Shown: positions 17,691 through 27,280 of the stretch, piece by piece
How positions within the stretch are numbered: the first letter of the stretch is position 1
How the letters are laid out: every line of letters starts with the position of its first letter
DNA from: Sulfurimonas sp.
GTDB lineage: Bacteria; Campylobacterota; Campylobacteria; Campylobacterales; Sulfurimonadaceae
DNA: 45,372 bases
Direction of reading: 5' to 3'
Assembly: GCA_027071075.1 (NCBI GenBank)
Contig: JALSUU010000277.1
Location: forward strand, 4,513-49,884
Notes under the pieces: generated by a model
Seen by the model: only the letters and a program-made list of their open reading frames with translations
What the model was told of the DNA's origin: nothing
Databases searched by the model: none
Translations under genes and position numbers: made by a program

Positions 17691-17944
17691 TATTTAGCTC
17701 CTGATACTACTGTTTTAAGTCTAAAAGATTTAGTCTTAGAAAGTGGGCGACACTCGATTGCAATAATCTCGTCTCCAACTTTAACTTCATTACGCTCATC
17801 ATGTACTAAGTACTTTTTGAAACGCTTTACAACTTTGTGGTAACGAGGGTGCATTACACGACGCTCAACAACAATAGATACTGTTTTTTCGCCTGCAATA
17901 GTTACAACTTTACCTTGAATTTCACGTTTATGTGTCATACCCAA
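17690..17944 (-). CDS. rpsQ: Small subunit ribosomal protein uS17
   Basis: The 84-residue OB-fold protein contains [39 protein letters not shown] and [20 protein letters not shown], all characteristic of S17. Its stop overlaps the rplN start by one base. Confidence 0.97.
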   Translation of the reverse strand: MGMTHKREIQGKVVTIAGEKTVSIVVERRVMHPRYHKVVKRFKKYLVHDERNEVKVGDEIIAIECRPLSKTKSFRLKTVVSGAK

Positions 17945-17948
17945 GCTC

Positions 17949-18137
17949 CTAGTTTGCTACTGCAGTAAGTGCAGTATTGATTTTTGCAATATCTTTTTTA
18001 GCTACTTTAAGTTCGCTAGTATTTTGAAGTTGCATCATCTTTTGTTTAATTTTTAAAGTAAAAAGTTCAGTCTTTTTTTCTTTAAGCATAGCATTAAGCT
18101 CAGCTGCTGTTTTTTCTGCTAAATCAGAATAGTTCAT
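17949..18137 (-). CDS. rpmC: Large subunit ribosomal protein uL29
   Basis: The 62-residue, all-helical protein has [20 protein letters not shown] followed by [19 protein letters not shown], the usual L29 pattern. It starts inside the end of rplP (14-base overlap), so translation is probably coupled. Confidence 0.95.
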   Translation of the reverse strand: MNYSDLAEKTAAELNAMLKEKKTELFTLKIKQKMMQLQNTSELKVAKKDIAKINTALTAVAN

Positions 18138-18549
18138 TGTTCATCTCCGCAGTGATTATTTTACATTTGAATGGTAATTTGTGCATAGCAAGAGTTAAAG
18201 CTTCACGAGCGATATCCTCTGGAATACCAGCCATTTCAAAAATTATACGACCTGGCTTAATATTCATAACCCATTGATCTACAGCACCTTTACCCTTACC
18301 CATACGAGTTTCAAGAGGTTTAGCAGTTAATGGCTTAGCAGGGAATACACGAATCCAAATCTTACCTTGACGCTTTATGTGACGAGTTGCAGAGATACGC
18401 GCTGACTCTATTTGACGAGAGTTAATACGACCAGCTTCAACTGCTTTAAATGCGATATCACCAAAAGCTAATTTATAACCTGAACGAGCGTAACCACGGT
18501 TACGACCTTTCATTACCTTACGATATTTTGTTCTTTTTGGCATTAACAT
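18124..18549 (-). CDS. rplP: Large subunit ribosomal protein uL16
   Basis: The 141-residue protein begins [19 protein letters not shown], which matches the standard L16 start, so the first ATG is right rather than the one two codons later. It also has [20 protein letters not shown] and the [11 protein letters not shown] loop near the peptidyl transferase centre. Confidence 0.97.
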   Translation of the reverse strand: MLMPKRTKYRKVMKGRNRGYARSGYKLAFGDIAFKAVEAGRINSRQIESARISATRHIKRQGKIWIRVFPAKPLTAKPLETRMGKGKGAVDQWVMNIKPGRIIFEMAGIPEDIAREALTLAMHKLPFKCKIITAEMNNELF

Positions 18550-18551
18550 AA

Positions 18552-19265
18552 CTATTCAGCCTTTTCACTATTTTGACGAGGAGCACGCTTTGGACGACGC
18601 TCTTTTTTCTCTTCTTTTACTTCCGCAGGAATACCTTTTGTAAGTACCTCACCTTTGAAGATCCATACCTTAATACCGATAATACCGTATGTAGTATGTG
18701 CTTCAGCAAAACCATAATCAATTTTAGCACGAAGTGTATGAAGAGGAACTCTTCCCTCTAAGTACCACTCAGTACGAGCCATTTCAGCACCACCAAGACG
18801 ACCTGCAACAGCTATTTTGATACCTTTAGCACCAGAACGCTGAGCACCCTGCATAACTTTTTTCATAGCTCTACGGAATGCAACACGACGCTCAAGTTGA
18901 GTAGCAACATTTTCAGCAACAAGTTGTGCAGAAGTTTGAGCTTTTTTCTCTTCTTTGATGTTTACAGATATTGTTTTACCAATAAGCTTTTGAAGATTAG
19001 TCTTAAGTTTTTCGATATCAGCACCTTTCTTCCCGATAATAATACCAGGACGAGCAGCAACGATAGTTACACGAAGTCTTTTAACTGTTCTTTCAATGAT
19101 GATGTTAGCAACACCAGCATAGTAAAGCTCTTTCTTTAAAAATGTTCTTATCTTGTGATCTTCACCTAAAGCTGCTGGTGCAGTTTTAAAGTTAGGAAAC
19201 CAACGAGATTCCCAGTTACGGTTGATACCAAGACGCAAACCAATAGGATTAACTTTTTGACCCAT
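18552..19265 (-). CDS. rpsC: Small subunit ribosomal protein uS3
   Basis: The 237-residue protein starts [20 protein letters not shown] and contains the KH-domain loop [16 protein letters not shown] and the C-terminal [20 protein letters not shown]. The last 20 or so residues are a basic, charged tail. Position between rplV and rplP is standard. Confidence 0.98.
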   Translation of the reverse strand: MGQKVNPIGLRLGINRNWESRWFPNFKTAPAALGEDHKIRTFLKKELYYAGVANIIIERTVKRLRVTIVAARPGIIIGKKGADIEKLKTNLQKLIGKTISVNIKEEKKAQTSAQLVAENVATQLERRVAFRRAMKKVMQGAQRSGAKGIKIAVAGRLGGAEMARTEWYLEGRVPLHTLRAKIDYGFAEAHTTYGIIGIKVWIFKGEVLTKGIPAEVKEEKKERRPKRAPRQNSEKAE

Positions 19266-19266
19266 A

Positions 19267-19584
19267 CTATTTACCCTCTACTTCTACTAAGATATGTGCT
19301 GTTGGTTTTCTAATACCTGAAGCCATACCACGAGCTCGTGGACGGAATCTTTTTAGAACTGGACCATTGTCAACACGACAAGATGTAATTACACAATCTT
19401 CAGCTTCACTACCACTATTTGCAACTGCTGATGCAATTACTTTAGAGATAATTTTTGCTGCTTTATTTGGTGTAAATTCTAAAGCTGCCATAGCCTCTTC
19501 AGCATTCATACCTTGAACCTCTCTTGCAATAAGACGAGATTTAATCGGAGATACACGGATAAATTTTAATAATGCTCTAGCCAT
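19267..19584 (-). CDS. rplV: Large subunit ribosomal protein uL22
   Basis: The 105-residue protein has the helix [18 protein letters not shown] and the long hairpin containing [20 protein letters not shown], which lines the exit tunnel in L22 proteins. It ends just 1 base before rpsC starts. Confidence 0.97.
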   Translation of the reverse strand: MARALLKFIRVSPIKSRLIAREVQGMNAEEAMAALEFTPNKAAKIISKVIASAVANSGSEAEDCVITSCRVDNGPVLKRFRPRARGMASGIRKPTAHILVEVEGK

Positions 19585-19586
19585 GA

Positions 19587-19862
19587 CTATCCTTTCTTCT
19601 GAACTGAGCCCTTGTGGCCCTTAAATGTACGAGTTGGTGCAAATTCACCAAGCTTGTATCCAATGTGGTTCTCTGATACATGAACAGGAACGAATTTACG
19701 CCCGTCATGAACATTGATTGTGAAACCAACCATATCAGGAGTTACCATAGATCTTCTTGACCAAGTCTTGATAGGTTTTTTATTACCTTCAGCTTTTGCC
19801 TTTTCAATCTTTTTACTTAAATGGTCATCAACAAATGGACCTTTTTTTAATGAACGAGCCAT
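19587..19862 (-). CDS. rpsS: Small subunit ribosomal protein uS19
   Basis: The 91-residue protein begins [19 protein letters not shown] and has [20 protein letters not shown] and [16 protein letters not shown], which are the conserved S19 segments. It lies in the usual rplB-rpsS-rplV order with 2-base gaps. Confidence 0.98.
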   Translation of the reverse strand: MARSLKKGPFVDDHLSKKIEKAKAEGNKKPIKTWSRRSMVTPDMVGFTINVHDGRKFVPVHVSENHIGYKLGEFAPTRTFKGHKGSVQKKG

Positions 19863-19864
19863 AA

Positions 19865-20710
19865 TTAACCTACCCTTTTAGCATTTGGTTTACGACGAGT
19901 AATAATTAACTTATCACTTGCTTTCTTACGACGAGTTTTAGCACCCTTCGTTGGTTTACCCCATGGAGTAACTGGGTGACGACCTGAGTTCGTTTTACCT
20001 TCACCACCACCATGCGGGTGATCAATAGGGTTCATAGCAGAACCACGAGTCTGAGGACGAATACCAAGGTGACGCTGACGACCAGCTTTAGCGATAACAA
20101 TGTTACCAAACTCTTCGTTACCAACACTACCAACAGTTGCTAAACACTCACCAAGAACTAAACGCATTTCAGATGAAGGCATTCTTAATGAAACATACTT
20201 ACCATCACGACCCATAATCTGAGCAGATGTACCAGCAGCACGACACATTTGTCCGCCTTTACCAGTTTTAAGTTCGATGTTATGAACAAGAGTACCCACT
20301 GGGATATTCATAAGCTTCATAGTGTTTCCAGCTTTTACATCAAGACCATCAGCAGAAGATTGAACTGTATCAGATACATTCAGACCTTTTGGTTGTAAGA
20401 TGTAACGCTTTTCACCATCAGTATAAGTAATAAGAGCAATACGACAGTTTCTGTATGGATCGTACTCAATTGCACTTACAGTTCCTGGAATATCAAACTT
20501 ATTTCTTTTGAAATCGATGATACGATATTGCTTTTTAGCACCAGCTTGACGGTGACGAGAAGTGATACGACCATTGTTGTTACGACCAGCATGTTGTGGA
20601 AGTTTTGTCAGCAATGAACGAACGCTCGGCTTTGCCGTGATGTCTGAGCTATCAACATTTGTATAAAAACGACGAGACGGAGTTATCGGTCTATAAGTTT
20701 TAATTGCCAT
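19865..20710 (-). CDS. rplB: Large subunit ribosomal protein uL2
   Basis: The 281-residue protein has [20 protein letters not shown] near its start, and the C-terminal [20 protein letters not shown] with the His important for peptidyl transferase structure. The basic tail and length are as expected for L2. Confidence 0.98.
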   Translation of the reverse strand: MAIKTYRPITPSRRFYTNVDSSDITAKPSVRSLLTKLPQHAGRNNNGRITSRHRQAGAKKQYRIIDFKRNKFDIPGTVSAIEYDPYRNCRIALITYTDGEKRYILQPKGLNVSDTVQSSADGLDVKAGNTMKLMNIPVGTLVHNIELKTGKGGQMCRAAGTSAQIMGRDGKYVSLRMPSSEMRLVLGECLATVGSVGNEEFGNIVIAKAGRQRHLGIRPQTRGSAMNPIDHPHGGGEGKTNSGRHPVTPWGKPTKGAKTRRKKASDKLIITRRKPNAKRVG

Positions 20711-20713
20711 GTG

Positions 20714-20995
20714 TTATACCGCCAAACTTTCTATTTGTGCACCCTCAGGTAAAGTAACATAGAACTTTTTAAAGTCATTTTGCTTCCCTTGTACACCACG
20801 GAAACGCTTAGTTTTTCCGCTTTGATTTAAAGAGTTAATCTTGTTTGGAATGATTCCAAAGTACTCTCTAAAAATTTCCTTAAGACCAGTCTTAGTTACA
20901 CGAGGTGAAGTTTGAACAACTATAACACCATCTTCTTGTAGACCAAGAGTCTTCTCTGTATATATAATAGATTTAATATCTGTAATATCAGCCAT
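20714..20995 (-). CDS. rplW: Large subunit ribosomal protein uL23
   Basis: The 93-residue protein has the L23 pattern [19 protein letters not shown] followed by the extended loop [21 protein letters not shown]23 lies at the tunnel exit and binds trigger factor and SRP. Its start overlaps the rplD stop by one base. Confidence 0.96.
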   Translation of the reverse strand: MADITDIKSIIYTEKTLGLQEDGVIVVQTSPRVTKTGLKEIFREYFGIIPNKINSLNQSGKTKRFRGVQGKQNDFKKFYVTLPEGAQIESLAV

Positions 20996-21609
20996 TACTT
21001 AGCCTCACTTGTTAAAGTTTCCCATACAGCTTTCTCGATCACGATTGAACGATAGTTTGCAGCTAAGTATGCGTTTAATTCATTAGACTCTACAACATAA
21101 GTTTGAGATAAATTCTCAAAAGCTAAAAATGTTGGCTCATCTAATAAAGATTTTACAATTAAAGTATCTCTTTGACCTAATGCTTTAAACATTGTCGCTG
21201 CATCTTTTGTTTTACCAGATGCAATTTCAACGCTATCAACAACAAAAAGTGTACCGTTTTGTGCGTGCTCATTTAAAGCAAAGTTTAAAGCTAATTTCTT
21301 TTGCTTCTTGTTTACTTTTAAGTTGTAGTTATGGTTGTTTTGTGAACCAAAAGCTTTACCACCACCTACAAAGATTGGAGAACGACGTGAACCAGCACGA
21401 GCGCGACCGCCACCTTTTTGAGCCCATGGTTTTTTACCACCACCACGCACATCACTTCTACCTTTAGTAATCGCTGTATTTGCACGCTGTGCAGCTTGAG
21501 CAGATTTAACATAAAGCCAAAGGTTATGAGGGTTAATTCCAGAGAATGACTCTGGTAATGCTAACTCAGATGCTTTTTCCATTTTTTCATTTAAAACGAT
21601 TGCGCTCAT
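20995..21609 (-). CDS. rplD: Large subunit ribosomal protein uL4
   Basis: The 204-residue protein has the extended loop [20 protein letters not shown] and [20 protein letters not shown] that reaches into the exit tunnel, followed by a globular domain. In E. coli L4 also represses the S10 operon through the leader; whether that holds here is not known. Confidence 0.97.
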   Translation of the reverse strand: MSAIVLNEKMEKASELALPESFSGINPHNLWLYVKSAQAAQRANTAITKGRSDVRGGGKKPWAQKGGGRARAGSRRSPIFVGGGKAFGSQNNHNYNLKVNKKQKKLALNFALNEHAQNGTLFVVDSVEIASGKTKDAATMFKALGQRDTLIVKSLLDEPTFLAFENLSQTYVVESNELNAYLAANYRSIVIEKAVWETLTSEAK

Positions 21610-22184
21610 TATTTAGCTACCTTTACACGACCTAAAGTACCGTTAGCACCAGATACAGAACCTAAAACCGCAATGATTTTATTTTCAGCATCGTAAGAAA
21701 CGATCTCATTTTTTACACTGTTTTGTACATTTCCGTATTGTCCAGGCATTTTCTTACCTTTCATTACGCGTCCTGGCCACTCAGCATTACCGATTGAACC
21801 TGTTCTACGACCAAATCTATGACCGTGTGATGCAGGTCCACCACCGAAATTCCAACGCTTCATTGCACCAGAAAAACCGCGACCTTTTGTAGTAAAAGTA
21901 GATTTTAATACACTAGCTTCTGCTAATGGAGCTAAATCTAAATCGCCAGCTTCTGTGTTTGCTACTTCAAGAGTAACGAAACGGTTGAATTCAGCAGAAA
22001 GAGAATACTTTTTCTGTTGACCTTCGATTGCTTTGTTCATTTTTTTACCGCTGTTGTAAGATACAAGAGCAGTCCCGTCAGTTACTTCACATACTTTAGC
22101 ATCTAGTACTCTTAAAAGAGTTACTGGTTTTGCTGGAACAGTGATAGTACGACTCATTCCGATTTTTTCAACAATATATTCCAC
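21609..22184 (-). CDS. rplC: Large subunit ribosomal protein uL3
   Basis: The 191-residue protein contains [20 protein letters not shown], then [20 protein letters not shown] and the [17 protein letters not shown] motif of L3. It begins 8 bases after the rpsJ stop and overlaps rplD by one base. Confidence 0.97.
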   Translation of the reverse strand: MEYIVEKIGMSRTITVPAKPVTLLRVLDAKVCEVTDGTALVSYNSGKKMNKAIEGQQKKYSLSAEFNRFVTLEVANTEAGDLDLAPLAEASVLKSTFTTKGRGFSGAMKRWNFGGGPASHGHRFGRRTGSIGNAEWPGRVMKGKKMPGQYGNVQNSVKNEIVSYDAENKIIAVLGSVSGANGTLGRVKVAK

Positions 22185-22192
22185 GATGACTC

Positions 22193-22504
22193 CTATTTGT
22201 CCATAGAGCGAACTTCAACGTCCACTTCTGGTGCAAGATCAAGCTTCATTAATGAATCTACAGTTTCTGGCGTAGCAGAAACGATATCAATCATTCTAGC
22301 GTGCATACGAATCTCAAATTGCTCACGAGCTTTTTTGTTAACGTGAACAGACTTAAGTACTGTATATTTACGAATCTTTGTTGGTAAAGGGATTGGACCG
22401 CGAATTGCAGCTCCTGTACGCTTTACAGCCTCAACGATTGATGCTACTGATCTATCTAATACACGATGATCGTAAGCTTTCAATTTTAAACGAATTTTTT
22501 CCAT
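22193..22504 (-). CDS. rpsJ: Small subunit ribosomal protein uS10
   Basis: The 103-residue protein begins [20 protein letters not shown] and contains [20 protein letters not shown], both invariant in S10. An open frame continues 26 codons further upstream to 22582, but that part crosses the promoter at 22561-22589 and has no S10 similarity. The ATG at 22504 has AGAAGGA at proper distance and is the true start. It is the first gene of the S10-spc transcript. Confidence 0.97.
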   Translation of the reverse strand: MEKIRLKLKAYDHRVLDRSVASIVEAVKRTGAAIRGPIPLPTKIRKYTVLKSVHVNKKAREQFEIRMHARMIDIVSATPETVDSLMKLDLAPEVDVEVRSMDK

Positions 22505-22525
22505 GTTTTTCCTTCTAAAGAACTC

Positions 22526-22543
22526 GTTGGATCCTAGCCCAAC
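22526..22543 (-). promoter_or_regulatory. Leader hairpin of the S10 operon
   Basis: GTTGG and CCAAC form a 5-bp stem with an 8-base loop in the roughly 50-base leader between the promoter and rpsJ. It could take part in leader control, but it is short and differs from the E. coli S10 leader. Confidence 0.3.
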
Positions 22544-22560
22544 TATTTTAAGGGAGTGGA

Positions 22561-22589
22561 AGTATACTCTTATATAGGTCATTATTCAA
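22561..22589 (-). promoter_or_regulatory. Promoter of the S10-spc ribosomal protein operon
   Basis: On the minus strand TTGAAT (22584-22589) is separated by 17 bp from TATACT (22561-22566). The resulting leader before rpsJ would be about 50 bases. It is the only good sigma-70 promoter seen upstream of the whole ribosomal cluster. Confidence 0.8.
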
Positions 22590-22628
22590 GGTTTTAGGGG
22601 GTAAAAATTGATTTTAAGTAGAATTTAT

Positions 22629-22645
22629 TTCCTTTTAAAAAGGAA
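22629..22645. repeat. Perfect inverted repeat in the rpsJ/ATPase divergent spacer
   Basis: TTCCTTTT-A-AAAAGGAA is an 8+1+8 palindrome just upstream of a TATAAT box (22650-22655) for the plus-strand ATPase gene. It covers the place where the -35 box would be, so it may be an operator. Confidence 0.5.
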
Positions 22646-22681
22646 GTGATATAATTTTAGTAAAAAAATATTGGAATTATT

Positions 22682-23746
22682 ATGGAAATTTTACTTGAAG
22701 AGTTTTACAAATCTGATTTACAATTAGAAAAATTTCATGATAGAAAAGTCTCACTTGACTCTAATTCTTATCAAATTATTGGAATTACCAAGAGTGGAAA
22801 AACACAAATTATTAAAAATTATCTTCTAAGTTTAAAAAAAAATTCCTATCTTTACATCAATTGTAATGATATACGCATAAATATCGAACTATTAAATGAT
22901 TCTTTAACTTCATTTTGTAATCGAAATAAAATAGATGTGCTAGTCTTAGATAATTACAAGCCAACTTTCAAATTTGCAAATGTTTCACAACTCATTATAG
23001 CAAGTGAAATAGACTATAAGGTGGAATTTTTAACACATCTTACTCTTTATCCCTTAGACTATGAAGAGTTTTTAGCCTATGAGCATAAATTTGACTCCTC
23101 GGCGCTAAATCACTTTTTTCAACTTGGCGGTCTACCAATAATGCATAGTGTTGCGAGTGATGAAAGAAATATTTATCTACAAGAGACACTTCAAAAATCT
23201 TTTACTGATATCGAATTTGACATCATGACTTTTTGTGCAAAAATGATTTCACAAAAAGTTTCTGCTTATACTATATATGAGAGATTAAAACAGACTCGAA
23301 AAATATCTAAGGATAAACTCTATCAATCATTTGATGCACTTAAGAGTAAAAATTATATCCATCAATTAGAAAAATTTCAGCATTCTCGTGCTACAAAAAA
23401 AATCTACCTCTCAGATATTGCCTTTAAATCTGCATTAAGTATCGAAAAAAACTTTGCTCGATTATTTGAAAACATGGTATTTTTAGAACTTTTAAAATCA
23501 CAAATCGTATCTTACTATGATGATGGGGTTGATTTTTATCTACCAAAACACGATGCAATAATTCTCTGCAAACCCTTTGCGGATGAAAGAAGGCTTTTTA
23601 AAAAGATAGAGAGTTTAGAAGCATTCTTATTTACCCATTCTATCTCAAAGGTGACAGCTATAAGTATGAACACAGAGGGAAGACTCTCACACCCTCTTGC
23701 CGAGGTAGAGATACTCCCTTTTGATATTTGGGCATTAGGGGATTAA
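22682..23746 (+). CDS. P-loop ATPase, AAA_14-like, function unknown
   Basis: The 354-residue protein has a Walker A-like GITKSGKT (34-41) and a hydrophobic strand ending in Asp (VLVLDN, Asp 90) that could be Walker B. A helical winged-helix-like region follows (about 185-240, VSAYTIYERLKQTRKISKDK), then a C-terminal part with a likely nuclease-like fold (FARLFENMVFLELLK, 258-272). This plan resembles AAA_14/DUF4143 ATPases, although the first glycine of the standard Walker A is kept and the next positions are unusual. It has its own -10 box (22650-22655). The role is unknown; related proteins are often linked to toxin-antitoxin-like or helicase-loading roles, without proof. Confidence 0.7.
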   Translation: MEILLEEFYKSDLQLEKFHDRKVSLDSNSYQIIGITKSGKTQIIKNYLLSLKKNSYLYINCNDIRINIELLNDSLTSFCNRNKIDVLVLDNYKPTFKFANVSQLIIASEIDYKVEFLTHLTLYPLDYEEFLAYEHKFDSSALNHFFQLGGLPIMHSVASDERNIYLQETLQKSFTDIEFDIMTFCAKMISQKVSAYTIYERLKQTRKISKDKLYQSFDALKSKNYIHQLEKFQHSRATKKIYLSDIAFKSALSIEKNFARLFENMVFLELLKSQIVSYYDDGVDFYLPKHDAIILCKPFADERRLFKKIESLEAFLFTHSISKVTAISMNTEGRLSHPLAEVEILPFDIWALGD

Positions 23747-23755
23747 TAAATTCTT

Positions 23756-24751
23756 TTATTCGTATCTAATATCGTCACGAAACTTTGGATGATGAAAGTG
23801 AAGTCGATGGTCACAAGTGTCTGAGCTTACACTTGCATCTAGCGTAATAGTACCTATCTTTTGCCAATCTTTGATACCATTTTCCTCTTTAGAACTTACA
23901 GAGATATCAAAGAGTAACTGCTCACCCTTACTTAAAACAAACTCATCACGAAAGTCATCTGCTTCTACTTTTGTTTGCCCCTCTCTTGCTTCTATTTTCA
24001 TCCACTTTGGAGTAATGATAGTCTCATTGGAGTCACTTCCAAGCTCAGATATCTCATAAAGCTGGCGTATTTCAGGATGAATATCTACTGCTTTAAAAGT
24101 ATTTGCTACCTTGAGTGCATAGGCTGCATACTTCAGTACTTCACTATTTGTGCTTACTTCTGGTTCGTTTGTGAGAGCTACATCGGTAAAATACTCAGCT
24201 TCTGTGCCACCTAAGTCATCTATAACAAAGAAATTTGCACTATCATGCTCATTTATTTTACTAGGGTCCATGGTAGGAAAAAGTTTTCCTGCAAATCCAA
24301 AAGCTCGAATTTCCCCTCTTTTGGTCTCACTCATAGCCGACGATGCACGAGTAATAATAAGTGCTTCGCTCCCATTTTTAAAGTAACCACTATAAGGATT
24401 TTCACTCTCTATCTTCCATATACCTCGCGAACAAACACCATTAGGGTGTGCTAATTTTTCAAACCACTCTCTTATATCCGAGTGTTCACTGAGAGTTCGT
24501 GATGCATCTTCAAAGATGATATCTCTTGTAATTGTAAAAAGTTTAAAATAAGAGACTTCATTTTGGGGTAGTATTTCATAAGGATCTGAGTTGACTTCAT
24601 TCCATACAGCATTAAACTGATTAGGAACAGATACAGCTTTTTTCACTTCACTCTCTGTTTGAGAAGTTGATGCATATACTGGTGCTGATTGGCTGGAGGT
24701 ATTACACCCATATAAAAGTACTAAAAGCGTGCTCAAAAAAAGAAGTTTCAT
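23756..24751 (-). CDS. Lipoprotein of unknown function
   Basis: The 331-residue protein has a clear lipobox (LLYGC, Cys 16), so it should be attached to a membrane. The mature part includes HPNGVCSRGIWKI, GYFKNGSEALIITRASSAMS, RAFGFAGKLFPTMDP, FFVIDDLGGTEAEY and a His-rich end (CDHRLHFHHPKF). The middle order of short motifs is faintly like the catalase superfamily (a GxFxxG-ALIxxR-RAFGFAGKLFPT run), but no heme-ligand Tyr motif could be assigned, so this is only a weak idea. It is alone on its strand, ending 9 bases from the end of the ATPase gene. A TATAAT (24785-24790) lies upstream. Confidence 0.75.
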   Translation of the reverse strand: MKLLFLSTLLVLLYGCNTSSQSAPVYASTSQTESEVKKAVSVPNQFNAVWNEVNSDPYEILPQNEVSYFKLFTITRDIIFEDASRTLSEHSDIREWFEKLAHPNGVCSRGIWKIESENPYSGYFKNGSEALIITRASSAMSETKRGEIRAFGFAGKLFPTMDPSKINEHDSANFFVIDDLGGTEAEYFTDVALTNEPEVSTNSEVLKYAAYALKVANTFKAVDIHPEIRQLYEISELGSDSNETIITPKWMKIEAREGQTKVEADDFRDEFVLSKGEQLLFDISVSSKEENGIKDWQKIGTITLDASVSSDTCDHRLHFHHPKFRDDIRYE

Positions 24752-24791
24752 TATTTGTATTTTCCTTATAAACTATAATTATTTATTATAC

Positions 24792-24819
24792 TTGATTTAA
24801 AACAATATTATTATATAAT
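24792..24819 (+). promoter_or_regulatory. Promoter of rnhB
   Basis: TTGATT (24792-24797) and TATAAT (24814-24819) are 16 bp apart on the plus strand. The TTG start of rnhB is 49 bases downstream. Confidence 0.6.
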
Positions 24820-24857
24820 ACTCAATTAATTGATATAGGGAAGATAAAATTAATTTT

Positions 24858-24862
24858 AGGAG
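24858..24862 (+). promoter_or_regulatory. Ribosome binding site that sets the rnhB TTG start
   Basis: AGGAG lies 6 bases ahead of TTG at 24869-24871. No in-frame ATG exists nearby, and the conserved DEAGRG motif begins only seven codons later, so TTG must be used. Confidence 0.75.
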
Positions 24863-24868
24863 CAATTT

Positions 24869-25426
24869 TTGGGAAATTTATGTGGCATAGATGAAGCGGG
24901 GCGTGGATGTATAGCTGGTGATTTAGTTGTTGCGGGATGTATATTTACACAGAGTACAGATATAAAAGGCTTAAATGACTCAAAAAAAATAAGTGAAAAA
25001 AAACGCTCTGAACTCTTTGAGTGTATCATCTCTGACACCTTGTATCATATCGTTACTATCTCACCTCAAGAAATTGATGCAAATGGGCTCTCCTTTTGTA
25101 TGAAGCATGCGCTTTTAGAGATACAGAAGAGTCTTGATACAGAGGAGTATCTTTTTGATGGAAATACAAACTTTGGAGTTGCAAATCTTCCTACCATGAT
25201 AAAAGCAGATGGGAAAGTTTTAGAGGTAAGTGCTGCTTCAATACTTGCAAAAGTAACACACGATAGAAACATCATACGAGATGCTTTACAATACCCTGAG
25301 TATGAATTTGAGAAGCATAAAGGGTATGGGACAAAACATCATGTAGCTATGATTAAAGAGCATGGCTACACACCTATTCATAGAAAAAGTTTCAAACTCA
25401 AAGCTCTTGAGGCAACGCTCTTTTAA
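24869..25426 (+). CDS. rnhB: Ribonuclease HII
   Basis: The 185-residue protein has the active-site start CGIDEAGRGCIAGDLVVAG (Asp8, Glu9), GLNDSKKISEKKR, the FDGN segment and KADGK-VSAASILAKVTHDRN with further acidic and basic catalytic residues, ending GYGTKHHVAMIKEHGYTPIH. RNase HII cuts RNA in RNA/DNA hybrids and removes single ribonucleotides from DNA. The start is TTG. Its TAA overlaps the TAA of the convergent HupE/UreJ-like gene in the tetranucleotide TTAA. Confidence 0.95.
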   Translation: MGNLCGIDEAGRGCIAGDLVVAGCIFTQSTDIKGLNDSKKISEKKRSELFECIISDTLYHIVTISPQEIDANGLSFCMKHALLEIQKSLDTEEYLFDGNTNFGVANLPTMIKADGKVLEVSAASILAKVTHDRNIIRDALQYPEYEFEKHKGYGTKHHVAMIKEHGYTPIHRKSFKLKALEATLF

Positions 25427-26388
25427 AAACTCATAACTCTTTGAATAAACCAAAAAGAAGCAGTTACACCGATAAACAGACCTAAAATCGGCTTTAAGTT
25501 ATACTCTTTTTTAAGTATATATTTTTGAAGAAGATACAGAAGAGTACTCACAGCAACAATAAACACAATCTGCCCTAGTTCAATACCTACATTAAACGAA
25601 AAAAGAGAGAGAGGAATTTCATCTTGGGGAAGTCCTATATCTTTGAGTGCAGTTGAAAATCCAAACCCATGTAAAAGTCCAAAAATAAAAGCTACTGCAC
25701 CTAAATGATTTTTTGTAAAAGAGGGTGTATCAATCATCAACTCTCTCGCTAAAAAAATAATACTCAAAGCTATCATAGACTCTATAAATGGTACACCGAT
25801 GGAGATAATACCCAAGATACCGCAGGCTAAGGTAATAGAGTGTGAAAGAGTAAAGGCACTAATAGCATAGAGTACTTTCCTTAGATTTTTTGCTAATAAC
25901 AACAAAGAGAGTACAAAAAGCAGATGATCGTACCCACTCCAAATATGAAAAACTCCTAGTTGCAGATACTCTACAAAAAGATCAAAATTACTACTCTTTT
26001 TGTTAATGTAGATAAAAGGAGTAGTAGCACGCAAAAGTGATTTGATGATAAAAGCACCCTTTTCGTAGCGTATTAAAACACCTCTATCACTTGAGACTAA
26101 ACCCTCAACCCAAACTCTTTCATTTTGCAAACCCTCTTTTTGACACCAAAGCTTATATTTGTTGATAATAAAACCATTTTCAATTAAGAGAGGAGCTCGT
26201 GACACTTCACTACACTTTTGTGGATATCGTACACTTATATCCTCCCCTCGTGTGTCAGAGAGCGGTTTTTTATATATAACCTCTATCTTTGCATCACTAC
26301 TCTCTACAATATTGATATAAGAGAGACCTGTTTGATGTGCCTTGAGTGAAATAGCCAACAAAAAGAGTAATAACAGTTTCAAGACCAT
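25423..26388 (-). CDS. HupE/UreJ-family membrane protein
   Basis: The 321-residue protein has a signal peptide, an outside beta-rich domain (about 18-135) and a C-terminal block of six or seven membrane helices. The helices carry GVFHIWSGYDHLLFVLSLLL and later GLLHGFGFSTAL, the His/Asp motifs of the HupE/UreJ_2 family. Proteins of this type are proposed to take up nickel or other metals, but evidence for this subfamily is thin. It follows the parvulin-like gene by 5 bases, a pairing repeated in many genomes (from general knowledge). Confidence 0.8.
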   Translation of the reverse strand: MVLKLLLLFLLAISLKAHQTGLSYINIVESSDAKIEVIYKKPLSDTRGEDISVRYPQKCSEVSRAPLLIENGFIINKYKLWCQKEGLQNERVWVEGLVSSDRGVLIRYEKGAFIIKSLLRATTPFIYINKKSSNFDLFVEYLQLGVFHIWSGYDHLLFVLSLLLLAKNLRKVLYAISAFTLSHSITLACGILGIISIGVPFIESMIALSIIFLARELMIDTPSFTKNHLGAVAFIFGLLHGFGFSTALKDIGLPQDEIPLSLFSFNVGIELGQIVFIVAVSTLLYLLQKYILKKEYNLKPILGLFIGVTASFWFIQRVMSF

Positions 26389-26393
26389 GCAGG

Positions 26394-27227
26394 CTACTTC
26401 AACACTTCAAGTGAATAACTTTTGAGAATATTTTTATATGCCATTTGCACAACTTTACTTCTGTTGTCTTCTAAAAAATCTTGGTAGACTCTATCTTGTA
26501 CATCATCAAAGGGGTAGGCTTTTGATACATCTTTATCTTCTACATAAACAAAATGCTTTCCATACTTGGAGTGTATAGGGTGTGAGTACTTTCCACTTTG
26601 GAGTTTGAAAACCTTTGATGCAAAATATTTACCAAATTTTTTCTCAACCTCCCCATAAGATACACTCTTAAAAAAATTATTACCATCAAAAGGCTCACTC
26701 AGTGCTACTCCAACTTTAGGAGAGATATCAAGCATTCTAAGCATTTCAAAGATTTCTTTCATCTCTTTATCTTTCGCATCAGCCAAAAAGATCTGTGTAA
26801 AGGAGAGTTTATTTACTTTTGAATACTCCTGTATGTGATTGAGATAGTAGTTATAGAGTTGTTTTTGCGTAGGTTCTACAAAGGGGGCACTATTTTGCAA
26901 AATATAATGCATCTTTTCTAAAAGTATTTTCGATATCTTTGCATCTTGTTTATCTAGTTCTAATTTATATGCTTCTTCTAAAAGTACTCTTTTGTAAAAC
27001 TCTTCAAGTATGTAAGCATAACGCAATTCATGCGATATTGGGTGTTTATACTTGTGTGCATACTGACGCTCAATCTTTTTTACCTCAGAAGCTTGAATCT
27101 TTATAATATTTTGCTTAGGAGGAGTTGCACTCTTTGTAACACTTGCATAATAGATATAGACCAAAGCACCAAGCAATAAAAAGTTTACAAGTGGTTCAGA
27201 AAATATTTTAAAAATTATTTTTATCAT
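26394..27227 (-). CDS. Membrane-anchored parvulin-like peptidyl-prolyl isomerase
   Basis: The 277-residue protein has one N-terminal membrane helix (about 10-30), a helical chaperone-like domain (about 40-130), and a parvulin-like domain (about 130-250) with LSFTQIFLADAKDKEMKEIF, a short central part, and GKYSHPIHSKYGKHFVYVED. This is the plan of SurA/PpiC-type isomerases that help fold exported proteins. It is transcribed just before the HupE/UreJ-like gene, so it may help fold that partner's outside domain (inference). Confidence 0.8.
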   Translation of the reverse strand: MIKIIFKIFSEPLVNFLLLGALVYIYYASVTKSATPPKQNIIKIQASEVKKIERQYAHKYKHPISHELRYAYILEEFYKRVLLEEAYKLELDKQDAKISKILLEKMHYILQNSAPFVEPTQKQLYNYYLNHIQEYSKVNKLSFTQIFLADAKDKEMKEIFEMLRMLDISPKVGVALSEPFDGNNFFKSVSYGEVEKKFGKYFASKVFKLQSGKYSHPIHSKYGKHFVYVEDKDVSKAYPFDDVQDRVYQDFLEDNRSKVVQMAYKNILKSYSLEVLK

Positions 27228-27234
27228 CTCTAAG

Positions 27235-27251
27235 TATAATGGGTGTATAAT
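27235..27251 (+). promoter_or_regulatory. Promoter region between the isomerase gene and galE
   Basis: Two TATAAT boxes (27235-27240 and 27246-27251) stand 29-40 bases upstream of the galE ATG, which also has AGAGGT ahead. The spacer is only 53 bases and must serve both directions. Confidence 0.5.
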
Positions 27252-27280
27252 AAATTACTTATTAATAAAGAGGTAACAGT

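Noticed and set aside
22505..22582. N-terminal extension of rpsJ by 26 codons
   Set aside because: It runs through the promoter and leader, has no S10 similarity, and the internal ATG at 22504 has a good ribosome binding site.
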